Of a DNA stretch of 64,000 nucleotides, positions 1-11,660 are shown in pieces. The notes under the pieces were generated by a model. The model was not told the DNA's origin and made no database searches. It was given only the letters and a program-made list of their open reading frames with translations. The DNA is from Shinisaurus crocodilurus. Its lineage: Eukaryota > Chordata > Lepidosauria > Squamata > Shinisauridae. The position numbers and the translations under genes are program-made. The stretch spans positions 36,725,075 to 36,789,074 of the forward strand of contig CM037876.1 in NCBI GenBank assembly GCA_021292165.1, written 5' to 3'. Every line of letters begins with the position of its first letter. The first letter of the stretch is position 1.

Positions 1-848
1 GCAAGTGAAAATGTAAATTTTGACTCATTATGAATTCCCTGCTACTTAATTCATTAGTCAAAAGTACTGTATGTAGATGAATATCTACTTTTAAATGTAG
101 TAGTCCTCTATGATTCCCCGGGCTTTCTGAAATGAATGCAATGGGAAGAGCTTATGCATGGAGGACCACAGAGAATAAGGCATTTCTGGCTACTTCCTTG
201 AGAGTCCATTCAACACAGTGCATCACATAGTCTAGAAGCCTGCACTATATTCATTTTTCACATGCAGGTAGATTTTAACTTGTGAAAATACATTAAATCA
301 GGATTCCCCCATGTGCATGTTTGAGGTGGTGTAGTCCTATGAGCACTATACATTATGCTTTGGATCAGCTCTCATAAATCATTCCTAGAAGAATGTGAAA
401 CAGGGCCACTAGCTCCCAAATGTTTGTATTTCTCTATTCTTTTCCACACCTTTATTCACTACCTGGCTACATCAGCATTTTAAAGCATTTTCACATGTTA
501 AAATCTACCTGCATGAGCAAAATTAGTATGTAACAGGAAAAGGCTCCTGCACGATTCCCTGTACTTAGTTGATTGAATTGTCCCTCAAGGGAGCAAACAG
601 GAATGCATGATTCTCTATGATCTTCCACGCATGCATTCCTCTAGAAAACTCACTTGTTCACACAGGCTTTCCCTGACCTGTAAGGGACTCTGTTTCTATC
701 TTGTTTTATTGTTATAGTGTTGAACAGTTTTTAATTTATTATTTTTTCCTTGTGTTTAGATGATCACATTGTATGTTTAATGTGGGATTTGGGATTTTAG
801 TATATTAAGCAGCATGAAAGTATTATAAATAAATACACTAAATAAACC
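1..848. other. CFI copy A intron 10, no gene seen
   Basis: AT-rich sequence with the short repeated words ACATGTTAAAATCTACCTGC and their near complement (about 260-290 and 493-515). No exon recognised. Confidence 0.6.
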
Positions 849-960
849 AGGGGTGGGCAACCTGTAGACTGTGGGCCACATGCAGCCCCTCAGGGGGGAG
901 TTTTGTGGACCTCACTGGGTCCCCTGCTTCCATGGCATGGCTCCTACCACTGACGTGCCA
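849..960. mobile_element. hAT-like terminal fragment, CAGGGGTGGGCAACCT
   Basis: The terminus and GTGGGCCACATGCAGCCCC are a widespread hAT end. Related termini occur at 3726-3744, 20938-20954, 46585 and 48191-48212. Confidence 0.45.
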
Positions 961-1156
961 CTGGATTCCTAGAAATTCTGGGATGTAGAGAATGCAGATT
1001 CGACATTATCGATAACAAAGTTTTTGAGGCAGATGCCACATTAAGGGCCCTAAAAGCCCACTTCCTTCTGCCTCTTGCTGCAAGGGAAGACTACCAGCTC
1101 ACCAGGTAACCTGTACAAAACCACTTTTGTACTCAAAAATCCCCCAAGCCACTTAC

Positions 1157-1263
1157 TGAACACAGTGTCCAGCAGTCAAAACCCAACAGCCCCCAATATA
1201 GACCCCACCACAGATCACTCTTCCTGTTTCGTCTTTAATTGCCACTTGCCATGGAAATTCATC
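1157..1263 (-). CDS. CFI: CFI copy A exon 10: protease start with TAGHC histidine motif
   Basis: A 107-nt exon after TTTTTTTCCTCAG encodes [27 protein letters not shown] and VLTAGHCV. The almost invariant TAAHC is TAGHC here (GGA in place of the GCA of copy B); the catalytic histidine itself is kept. The donor is GTAAGT. The next exon should lie left of the window start. Confidence 0.9.
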
Positions 1264-4200
1264 CTGAGGAAAAAAAGGAAAAAGTGGCATGATGCCAATC
1301 ATATCTCTTGTTGTGCATACCCTTTATTTATACATGTTATTCCCCTGATGTTATTTATGTATAGATGCTGACTTATTTATTTATGTTTATATTTGATTTA
1401 TATCCCAAGCCTTTTTTTAATCAAAATAGTGGTGTTCAAAGCAGCGAACAATAATCGAACCAAGATTAAAGCAAAAACTTAATTTAAATTATCATGAAGA
1501 CAAATAAATTAAAAGCACAATTAAAAACACAACAATAAAAGGAAAAAAGCACTCCACCCAATAGAACCCCTTGCAGAAAGCAACTAGCAACAGACCAGCT
1601 TGCTTGCCAAAGGCCTGCCTGAATACGAACGTCTTTGCCTGCCGGTTGAAGGACCACTGAGAGGGAGCCAAGCTAGCCCCCTTGGCTGGGAGTACCAACC
1701 TCAGATGGGAGAAGGCAGTCTTTCTCAGGCAGCTTGGTCCCAAGCCGTGTAGGGCTTCATCGATCATAACCAACGTTTTGAATTGCACCCAGAAATAGAC
1801 CGGTAGCCAGTGAAGCTGTTGTAAGAAGGTTGTCATGTATTCCCAGTAACCAGTCCCAGTCAACTGTCTGGCCACAGCATTCATGTTTTTATTACTTTGT
1901 TTGCTTGTTTGTTTTAAGAATGTATAGGCTTTCCTTCATCCTTACAGAAATTTTGAGAACACCAAATTTGAGAACACCAACATTGACAGGAGATTATTAC
2001 TGCTTATGCGTCGTCTGTATGGAAATACTAGGCTACGTGTGAATTGTAACCAGGCTGGGGTTCTGTCTAGGCCAGTTTCCACCTTTAATGGAGTTAAGCA
2101 GGGTTGTATTTTAGCCCCCACGTTGTTTAATTTTTATATTAATTCAATTGTGGCAAGTTTATCAAACCCTGATTTTCATCCACCCAAGTTAGCTACCCGC
2201 TCTCTTTCAATTCTCCTTTACGCTGATGATGCGGTATTACTGTCTCTATCCAGTATTGGGCTAAGGCGACTTTTGAGGGCCTTGCAATCATACTGTAATG
2301 AGGAACGGCTGACAATCAACTATTCAAAGACTAAAGTGTTGGTTTTTAGTAGGAGGAGAATCAAGCACAAATGGTCAATTAATGGGAACCTTTTAGAACA
2401 GGTTTCAAGTTACAAATACTTAGGAATAATGTTTCATACTTCTGGATCCTGGCTTTCTCAAATAAATAATGCTGCAGCTCATGCGCGGAGGAGTGCTGCA
2501 GCACTGATAAGATTTTTCTATACTAAAGGCGGGCAATATATCCCCTCTGTGATTCAAGTATTTGTGACCAAAATTGTTGCACAAATGTTGTACGGTTCCC
2601 AATTGTGTGCCTATTACAACTTTCGTCCCCTAGAAATTATTCAGACAAAGTTCCTAAGAGCCATATTTTCAGTTCCTCATTGTGTCCCCAACATAACTTT
2701 GCGACTGGAGGCTGGTTTAATCCCTATTGAAGCTCGTGCCAAGGTATATATGATAAACTACTGGCTAAAACTTGTTTTTTCACCAGTAGGACTTGCACCA
2801 CTGATTCTGTTGGACTCCTTTCAATCGAAGTGGAAAAGGCACCTGCTTAAGAACTGTTATTAATGGGACTCTCCCCCAACATCTTAATAGCGCTGGGATA
2901 CTCCAAAGCCAAAGCAGTTGTTAAGCAGAGAATCTGGGATATAGAATTACAAGATCATTTAAGTGCATTGCCCAAATTTAGTGGGATAGGTAATAAGATT
3001 TTTGACCCCCCTTCATATCTGGCCAATTTAACTTTTCCCAAGCTCAGAAAAGCTTTTACTTTGGCCCGATTTAATGTCTTGCCTTCCATGCTTTTGGAGG
3101 GGAGATATCAAGGAATACCTTTCCAGGACCGTCTCTGTCCCTGTAATAATGGGGAAGTTGAATCCGTGGGTCATGTTCTTTTATACTGTTCCTTCTATCG
3201 GGACATTCGCAGAGAACTTATTTTACCTATTTTATGTAAATTCCCAAGTACGTAGATCAGAAGATCATTACATACTGCTGCTACTTTCTGACCAGATCCC
3301 CTCTATTACTAATAAAGTGGCCAAATTTTGTACAGCTGCCATAGCTTGCCGCACTTCCTTGTTAAGACAGTGATCCTTTACCCTGGTTATGGTTTTTTTT
3401 TTTTTTTTTTAAATCTGATATAAATTTTATACACCTTGGAATGTATTATTGTTATAATGGTGCTTTGTATGTTATATGTTTGTATATTTGATACTGTTTT
3501 ATTATTGGGAGCTGGTCGTTGACCATAATAAATATATTCATTTCCTTCATCCTTACAGAAATCAGGGTGGTGTACAATAAGTGTGACTAGTATAAATAGT
3601 CACATAAATACCAAAAGCAATAAGAACCCTAAGAATACAATCATTGGAACAATCGAAGAACTGGAGCCTCATGGAGTGCAGCCAGTGGGGGGAGTTCTTG
3701 GTAGTAGGCAAATGGCCCCAGACCCCCCAAAGTTGCTCACCCCTGCTCTAGAAAGAGGGTGTTCCACAACGGAGAAGGCTCTCTCCCTTGTGGCCACATC
3801 CTGCATTAAAAGGATATTCGCAGAAGAGCCTGCCCTGCAGATCTTGAGGCATGGGGAAGCTGATCTATGGAGACACTTCTTCAGACATCATGGAGTATAA
3901 AATTTGCTCTATCTGGGTAAGCTGACTTCGTGTGTGGTGGCAAAACTGCTCCAGGCTTCTTCAACTGAATTAATTTGGGTCCTGGTAAACGCTCTCCAGG
4001 GTTTCAGGCAAGAGTTTTCCCTGACCTACATGGAGATACCAGGGACTGAACCTGGGACCTTCTGTACACAGCCACGGCCCAGAAGGTGATGCTGGGAGAC
4101 TGCTGCTCCACCCTATGGCTGTTGGCTCATGGGGTGCTTCAAGGGTCCATCTTTTCTTGCCTCCCATGCTTTTTAAGATCTACATGAAACTGATAGGAGA

Positions 4201-7200
4201 AGTTATCTGGAGATTTGAGTTCGGGTGTCCTTGACATGCAGACAATACACAGCTCTGTCTCTCATTCCAGCTTCTGATCATGGGGAGGCGGCAGTGGACA
4301 TTCTGAATGAGGGTGGCAGTTTCAGATGGGATGAAGGTGAATAAGCTAAAACTCAATCCAGACAGGGAGGACGTACTGTTAGTTGGAAGTTCTAATGATT
4401 CTGGTTCGGGAATTTAGCCTATGTTGGATGGGTCTGCACTCGCCAGGATGCAGAAATGGGAGGTACAGACTGTCACCTATTGCCAACAATGTCAGGCTGG
4501 GACTGAATTTGAGGCTAGCAGTCACAAGGCACTGGGGCTCAGCAGCTGGAGAAGGCAAGTGAGTGAATGGACGCATTCGCAGGTCATGACAACGCACCCT
4601 GGCAGTAAGCCATGGTGGGGTGCTTGTTCTGCGAATAACCCACAGTGCTCCTGACAGACAACTGTGGGTTGTTTGCTTCCTCCCTCCCCTTTGGTCCTTC
4701 TGTGGGTATCCCAGGGCACCCTGCGGCAGGACTGACTTATCTCCTGCTTCCCCACCACAATTGTGAGCCATTTTGTGCTCGCCACAGCTTCCCCCCCCTT
4801 TTTTTTAACCGGGGAGATTCGCAATCTCTGTTTTGACAGTCACTGATAGCCCCTAGTGGCATCTTGGTGGGGCTGTCAGTGGCTGTCAAACCATTAAAAA
4901 AATTAGTGCGCAGAGTGTGCACAAATATGTTCGTGTGTGTTTGTGTGTTGTTTTTTTAAAAAAAATATCTAGGCACCGTTGTGCAACTATGGAGGTGCTC
5001 AGTTCCATGAGTGTGGAAATTTGAAGCTTCGGGTGGGTACCCGAAGTGCAGCAGGTACCAACCTGGACATTGACTCAAGGAGAAGCCAAATACAGTTTTT
5101 CTTCTCTTTGCTTTCTCTTGATAGCTGTCAAAAGGCAAGCTGCCAAGGGAAAGCAAAGGCGTGAGTGATCTTTGCTCATGAAAAGCGGGTGGCGCGATTT
5201 ACACCCCTCTGCAACAAGATGCTCATCTTTGGGGGTTTTTGCCCTGATAGTCCTCAGGGTGATGCAGCTGCTTGGGAAAGTGCAAAGTGCTTGGGAAAGT
5301 GCAAAGACCCCAGCTGCTTGGGAAAGTGCAAAGTGCATCACGCCACCTTTTGCTAGCTAGCTGTCAAAACTCTGTGTCCCCTGTAATCATCATCAGGCGA
5401 TCACTCGTGACCGAGTAAGATTGTCTTCCGGGATAAAAGGAGGAAATTCTAAAGAAGATTGTGTAGACTCTAGCGATGGGTCCGTAAGTGACTGTGGAGG
5501 CCAATTCTAGATCCACACAGCTTCCCACAGTGAGGACACAGGTTACCAGATAGAAGATGGTCCTGTAAAGGATTCATTTGACGTGCTTTTCGCTTAGCAC
5601 GTTTCTCCCTTTCACCTTGCACTCGGGCTTCTTCAAAGTCCATGGAACCTTTGTGAAAGGCCAACCTCCATTTAGATCGTTCATGGGCCAGAGCTTCCCA
5701 GTTTTCGATGTTTATATTGCATTTTTTTAGATTAGCCTTATGAACATCTTTAAACCTCTTATATTGACCACCGATATTCCGCTTTCCATCCTTGAGTTGG
5801 GAGTAAAGTAACTGCTTTGGGAGACGGCAGTCAGGCATTCGAACAACATGACCGGTCCACTGAAGTTGGCGTTGAAGGATCATTTTTTCAATGCTAGTAG
5901 TCTTTGCTTCTTCCAGTACACTGACATTTGTTCGCCTATCTTCCCAAGTAATTTGCAGGATTTTCCGGAGGCAACGTTGATGAAACCTTTCAAGGAGTTG
6001 GAAGTGACGTTTATAGATAGTCCATGTTTCGCAGGCATACAATAAAGTTGGTAATACAATGGCTTCATAAACCAGTGTTTTGGTCTTCTTACAAATATCC
6101 CGATCCTCGAACACTCTATGTTTCATTCGAGAAAATGCGGCACTTGCGGAGCTCAGACGATGCTGGATTTCACTGTCGATGTTAGCTGTAACAGAAAGAT
6201 AGCTGCCAAGATAGAGAAAATGATCGACATTTTCCAGTATTGTCCCGCCAAGCTGGATAGATGGCATCACCAAAGGATTGGCTTGCACTTGCTGATGAAG
6301 CACTTTGGTTTTTTTGATGTTAAGTGAGAGACCAAGTTTTTCGTATGCTTCTGCAAAAGCATTTAGGATAGTTTGGAGATCATCCTCTGAATGTGCGGAG
6401 ACCACATTATCATCAGCATACTGAAGTTCCACAACGGAGGTTGTAATTACCTTACTTTTTGCTTTCAGCCTGCTGAGATTAAAAAGCTTTCCATCTGTTC
6501 GATATATAATTCCCACACCGGTGGGAAGTTTCCCCTTGACAAGATGTAAAACCTGTAAAAGGGCCTTTTGATAGGGCAACAGGTGGTTTTTCACTGGGAT
6601 ATATGGCTGTATATGTGCCAGTGAAAAAAACCCATTGCCCTGAACCCCCCCCCCCCACGCCTGTCATTCTCTCCAAAGCTTCATGTATGGAAATGCTCCT
6701 AGTGGTAAAAGATGAAAGTGGGAAGGCCAAGCAGATCTGCTTTCTTCCAGCCTGAGAGATGGTAATGCATATGATGGGTAAGAGACAGGGAGGAGCTTTC
6801 ACTTTGTTCTTTCCAAGGTGTGGCAGGCAGGCAGGCAGGAAGGAGGAAAGGAAGGAAGAGAAGCATCTGTTTTAAGTCTGAGTATGGGAGCCCTTTTTCA
6901 ACCAGGTTATGTTCTGGAGCTGTGCATAGAATCAGTGCATACTGCTAATGGTAGCTGCCTCTCCTGGCTTTCGGTCTCATTGTTGGGAAAACTGGGTGGG
7001 GGTGGGGGTTGAGAAAGGGGAGAGAGGAAAAACATTCCCCTGAATCATGAAACATTTAAAAAAATACGGTAAATGTCTCATTTCCTTTTTCTTTTTTTGC
7101 ACTCAAAGCTTCAGACTTCACCAGATATGACTTAGCTGTTGCATCCACTGTCACAGTTTCTGTTTGACTACAAAATGCAGAAAAAAAGGATTACTAAAGA

Positions 7201-8183
7201 CAGTCCTGCTGTTTCAATGGTTTTCACCAACTTTACCTTTCCTGCATTAGTTCCACCTACAATTCGCTTCCGACGAGAAACTCTGCGATCTGCAACGCCA
7301 CAGTGTAATTGGGGTAATAACGTTTTGATCTTTTTTCTCTCTTTAATAAAACAGATAAGCAAGATCATGTTTGTTTATTTAACAATATTGATGAATCATA
7401 TGAAATGTCATATGAAAGACATTTCAAAGCAGCAATATACAAAAAAAAGTCATCATACAGGGGACAAGATTACCATCCTGAGAATGCATGTTGGAAAAGA
7501 TATTTTCAGTAGGCATAAAAACCCCCAGAAGGGTTGGTGCCTGTCTAATTTGTAGTGGTAGGGAGTTCCAGTGCGCTTGCAATGCACCCATTTAAAAAAA
7601 GAAAGAAATTGCTTTATTCTTAGTTATATCTACTTTAGGGAAATAGAAGCAGGGACAGTGATGTTAAGAGAGTGATCCCACGGTCCATGGGTGAGCATCC
7701 AAGGGACCACAGGATGGCTTGGAAAATATCTTCTGAAGTTGGAGATAGCACTCCTACCTCAGAAGGGGGGGTCAGAGATCCCACCCCCACCCCCTCGTAG
7801 CCAGCATGGAGAGAATTGCACTGGCTGCCTCTCAGAGGTTGGAAAATCCAGTGGCGTAGCGTGGGTTGTCAGCACCCGGGGCAAGGCAAGTAATTTGCGC
7901 CCCCTAACCCGTGGATTTTAGCACTCGAGTCTCTTCCACTAGATTAGTTAAAGAAACCCTTACCCCCTAAGCACATGTATTGTTTGTATAATGCAGTGTA
8001 TAACAAAGTTGATTACTGTGATGTGGTTGTATAGAAGGCAAAGTCGACTGGGGAGCTGGTGGCCCACGTTCTTTTCCGCCATATGGTGTTTACTTTTAAA
8101 GGGGGGAAGTTGTGGTTATATCTTTGTAACCCAGATACCATGCTCTTTTGATGTAGAAGAGCAGCACCCTGGCTGCGATTTCT

Positions 8184-8218
<35 letters not shown>

Positions 8219-11200
8219 CAAGGTTCCTAGTCACCCCTGTTGTCACCAGGGGCAGTGCTAGGTACCTCTGGGCTCAGGCCTACAACAACAAATGCACAAA
8301 TTTGCATATGCTAATTTCCATATGCTCTGTGTGCGTCTTCAAAGGACCCTGTCTTTTAAGGACACCCTATTTGTAAAAGGGGATGTACGGACAGGGGAGA
8401 GGGGGGCATCTGAAAACCTCAGGCAGAAAGATTCAAGGTGTCACATAGTACATTATTTCAAAAGGACACTGGTTCTATACCTTCTGCAGCGCCATAAGAC
8501 AGGAAGTTCAACAGGTGTAGCTTTCATCACTCCCACATGCCTGGAAAAAGCTTTCTATGCATAAAGCAGCAAAGGGTGACCCACCCACCCCGGCCTGGCA
8601 TGCAGTAATGAGGAAATCCCTCCCCCGTTGAACTTCTGCCTGCAGCCACGCAGGTGCCAACGGCACAGGGGCCTCCGCCGCCCACAGAAGGAAGAGGGCG
8701 GCGGCGGCGACCCTCCCGGTGGCCCACAGCAGCCTCCGACTCACCATGACGGTGGCGATGATGGACAACAACGCGACGCGTTGTTGAACGCGTCGCTATA
8801 GGCCAGGAGCCTGTGCGAGGCCTGAGTGCCGCCGCCCAGCTCCCCCACAGCTCGCCTGCTCCGGTCAAGCGGCGTCGGGGTGGCGGCAGCAGCAGCGTCC
8901 CCGGCTTCAGCCATCCTCCTCCTGCTTCTCGGGCGGACATGTGCAGGGGAAGGAGAACGTGCTGCGCTGCGCTGCGCTGCGCTATCGCTTCTGCCGCTGC
9001 CCTCAAAGGAGGCGGTGTGGCCGCAACCGCCACTTCCCAGAGCCGGCTCCGCCTTGAGCCCGGACGGGCCCGCCCTGCTCCTGGCCTTCTTCTCGCGAGG
9101 AGGTGCTGCGGAGCTTCCGCAGCTGGAGCAAAACGGCGCAGGGGAAAAGGGAAGCGGCTTAGAGGCGCCGGTCACCAGCGCCACACGCCCCTTCCACCGC
9201 TCCATGGCCCACGCGCCGCGCGCGGCTGCCCTCCGCCTGCCCGGCCCGCGACGCACCGGCCGGCGCCTCCTTCCTCGCCTCCCGCCCCGCCTGCGCGCTC
9301 TCCGAGGCGCACGACCTGGCAGGCGCGGCGGCGGTGGCGGCGGCAGCAGCAGCGAGGGGGGGGGCGGCTGATCCGCCCCTTTCTCCAAGGGCAGCCGCCT
9401 CTCGGGGGGGGGAGCAGGAGGAGGAAGAGCTGGGGCAGAGAGCTGCGAGCGCGCCCCCCCCAGATGTTGCGCCCGGTGCGGCCGGCCCCCCCTGCACCCC
9501 CCACGCTACGCCTCTGGGAAAATCAACCTCGCACAGGGGGGGAAAGGGGCGATCCGTTGGGCGGGGAGGGAAGGAGATCAGGGAGGCCAGGATACAATTT
9601 ATCCTGAGCCTCTTCCAGACTCCTTCCCTCCCACTCCAAAGCACCCTCACTAGACGTTTCAGCCCATCTAGGAAAAAAAATATCGGAGGACGGGGAGGCA
9701 AAGATCACCTCCCCACTCCTCCTGCCCTGGCGGCTTCAGCCTGGAAGGCATGGGAATCTCGGAAGCCTCATAGAAACAAAGACAGCCAAACCCAGAACAA
9801 TAAGAAAGGGGGTCTGATGGTAGGTAGGTGGAATCAGAAATGCTAACATGCTGAGACATGGAGGCCATAGTGCACCACGCATAATACGACATTTCAAGCA
9901 ACTGTCTTTAATTTGCCATTCAGGTCATGCATAACACTTCAGGTTTCTACTGTCATGAAGAAAGGACAGCCTGGTTAATTGCTTTTTAAAATGTTAAGAG
10001 ATCCTGGGGCAACCTATCACTGGACAGTTTTGAATGCCTTAGACCCGCCTTACGAGTGCCATCAGTGGCATGTGCTGTTATAGCAAGATGTTCAGAGGAG
10101 CAGTTCCCCATGTGGTTCTGGCAATTCAATGTGCAAACCATCACAAAGAGAAAGGATGCGACAGCATTGTGAAAATTCAAAATTGTTGGCAGTGCTCGGG
10201 GAACTGTTCTATATGGAGGGCGTGCAAAGTAGAACAACTTTCATCAGGGACGTATATTCACAATCTGATTAGTGACTGCGCATGTTAAGTAAGCCTTGGG
10301 CTGCAATCCTATGCACACTCGTTGGGAGCAGATCCCAGCGTGCAAAGAAGACTTCTCTAAGTATATATATCCGCAGGACTGGGCTCACAGTGTTTCTGAA
10401 AACAATCTAAGCAAGTGGCATTTTATTCATCCCATGATATTTATTTATTTATTTATTATATTTATACCCCGCCTTTTTTCCTGCAAGGAACCCAAGGCAG
10501 CTTACATAATCCTCCTCCTTCTCCTCTCCATCTTATCCTCACAACAACCCTGTGAGGTAGGTTAGGCTGAGAGTCAAGTGACTGGCCCAAAGTGTGTTTA
10601 CCTCCATCCATGGACTCTGCAGCTTGTGTTCCTTCTGTGGTAAAACAAGAGTTTACAACTTACTTAATTGTAATTGAAAATGTAGGTTCAGGTCAAAACC
10701 TTTGGTGATGGAGCCGCCAACTTTGGAACTGGCCCCTGTAGCTGGGCTTTAACAGTGGCTTGATTTGTAGTCATAAATAGCAGATGTCATTTATTGCATG
10801 TTGTGAAAAGCTTCATCTGCTAATTCCCACATATCCCATCTGCTGTTTATGACTACAAGAGCAAATCAGGCCATGTGGGTGGGTGGAGAGGCAGTGGCTG
10901 AGGTTCCAAGGGATCCTAAGCTCCCCAGCCCCCAACCATGCCCCCTGCACAGAGGGGAAACTCTGGGGCCCACATGACTGATTTTCCCCTTTTGAAGGAA
11001 AAGAGGGGGAAATGCCTCCAGTGGGTGTTCCTTCTGCCCAGCTGGCAAGAGCCCAAGAGTGCTTTGGATGGAATGGAACCTCCGAGATCAGAGCACTCCA
11101 TTGTTTGGGCTCCTTGCCCATAGGAGGTTGCCTGAAGATGGCTCCACTCACATTCACTGGCACTGCTGCCCTGTAGTGAGCAGGGTATTATTAAGAAGAA

Positions 11201-11619
11201 ACCATACGAATAGAGTGAGGCTATCGCTTTTAAAAATAGAATGATAAAATGAACAGAACAATAAAATAGCAAACACAAAATATTACCTCTTGCATTTTCC
11301 TCAGCTCTTCTATCACCTATGTAAAACAAACACACATTTGTACAAAAATAACACACACATCAGGTAAGTTTGCTTTACACAGAAAACCATCAAACCACAC
11401 CGTGATATGAACTAGAATGGCTTGCTGTATACGTATTCTTCTTTCAGGAAGGTTTCCTAACTTACCGTATATTGTTACTGAGAAGGGGAAATAGCAATCT
11501 AAAACTAACATTAGAGCAACATTGAAATATAGTTTTTCGTTATGAGCTCTAACTTCATATTAGAGGTAAATAAAATGCTGTTCATTTCTTCTTCGTCATA
11601 TTGATGGGGAAGTGCTGCG

Positions 11620-11660
<41 letters not shown>

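Larger units (their letters stand above)
7849..9516. mobile_element. hAT-type transposon carrying host gene fragments
   Basis: The ends read CAGTGGCGTAGCGTGGG and, inverted, CAGAGGCGTAGCGTGGG. The element is flanked on both sides by the 8-bp duplication GGAAAATC (7841-7848 and 9517-9524). It sits inside a MITE whose intact form is seen at about 20150-20560. The left part holds ordinary TE sequence, an AAT microsatellite (8186-8215) and a nested CAGGGGCAGTGCTAGG end near 8248. The right 0.9 kb is very GC-rich and contains a TMEM175-like exon 1 and a DHRS11-like N-terminus on the minus strand. No transposase is visible, so it is non-autonomous. Confidence 0.8.

Noticed and set aside
1075..1371. 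98-codon plus-strand frame
   Set aside because: It is antisense to CFI copy A exon 10.
8741..9388. Long minus-strand open frame of 215 codons in GC-rich DNA
   Set aside because: It joins two unrelated gene fragments with GC-rich filler inside a transposon and reads past a splice donor in the wrong frame. It is not a real protein.
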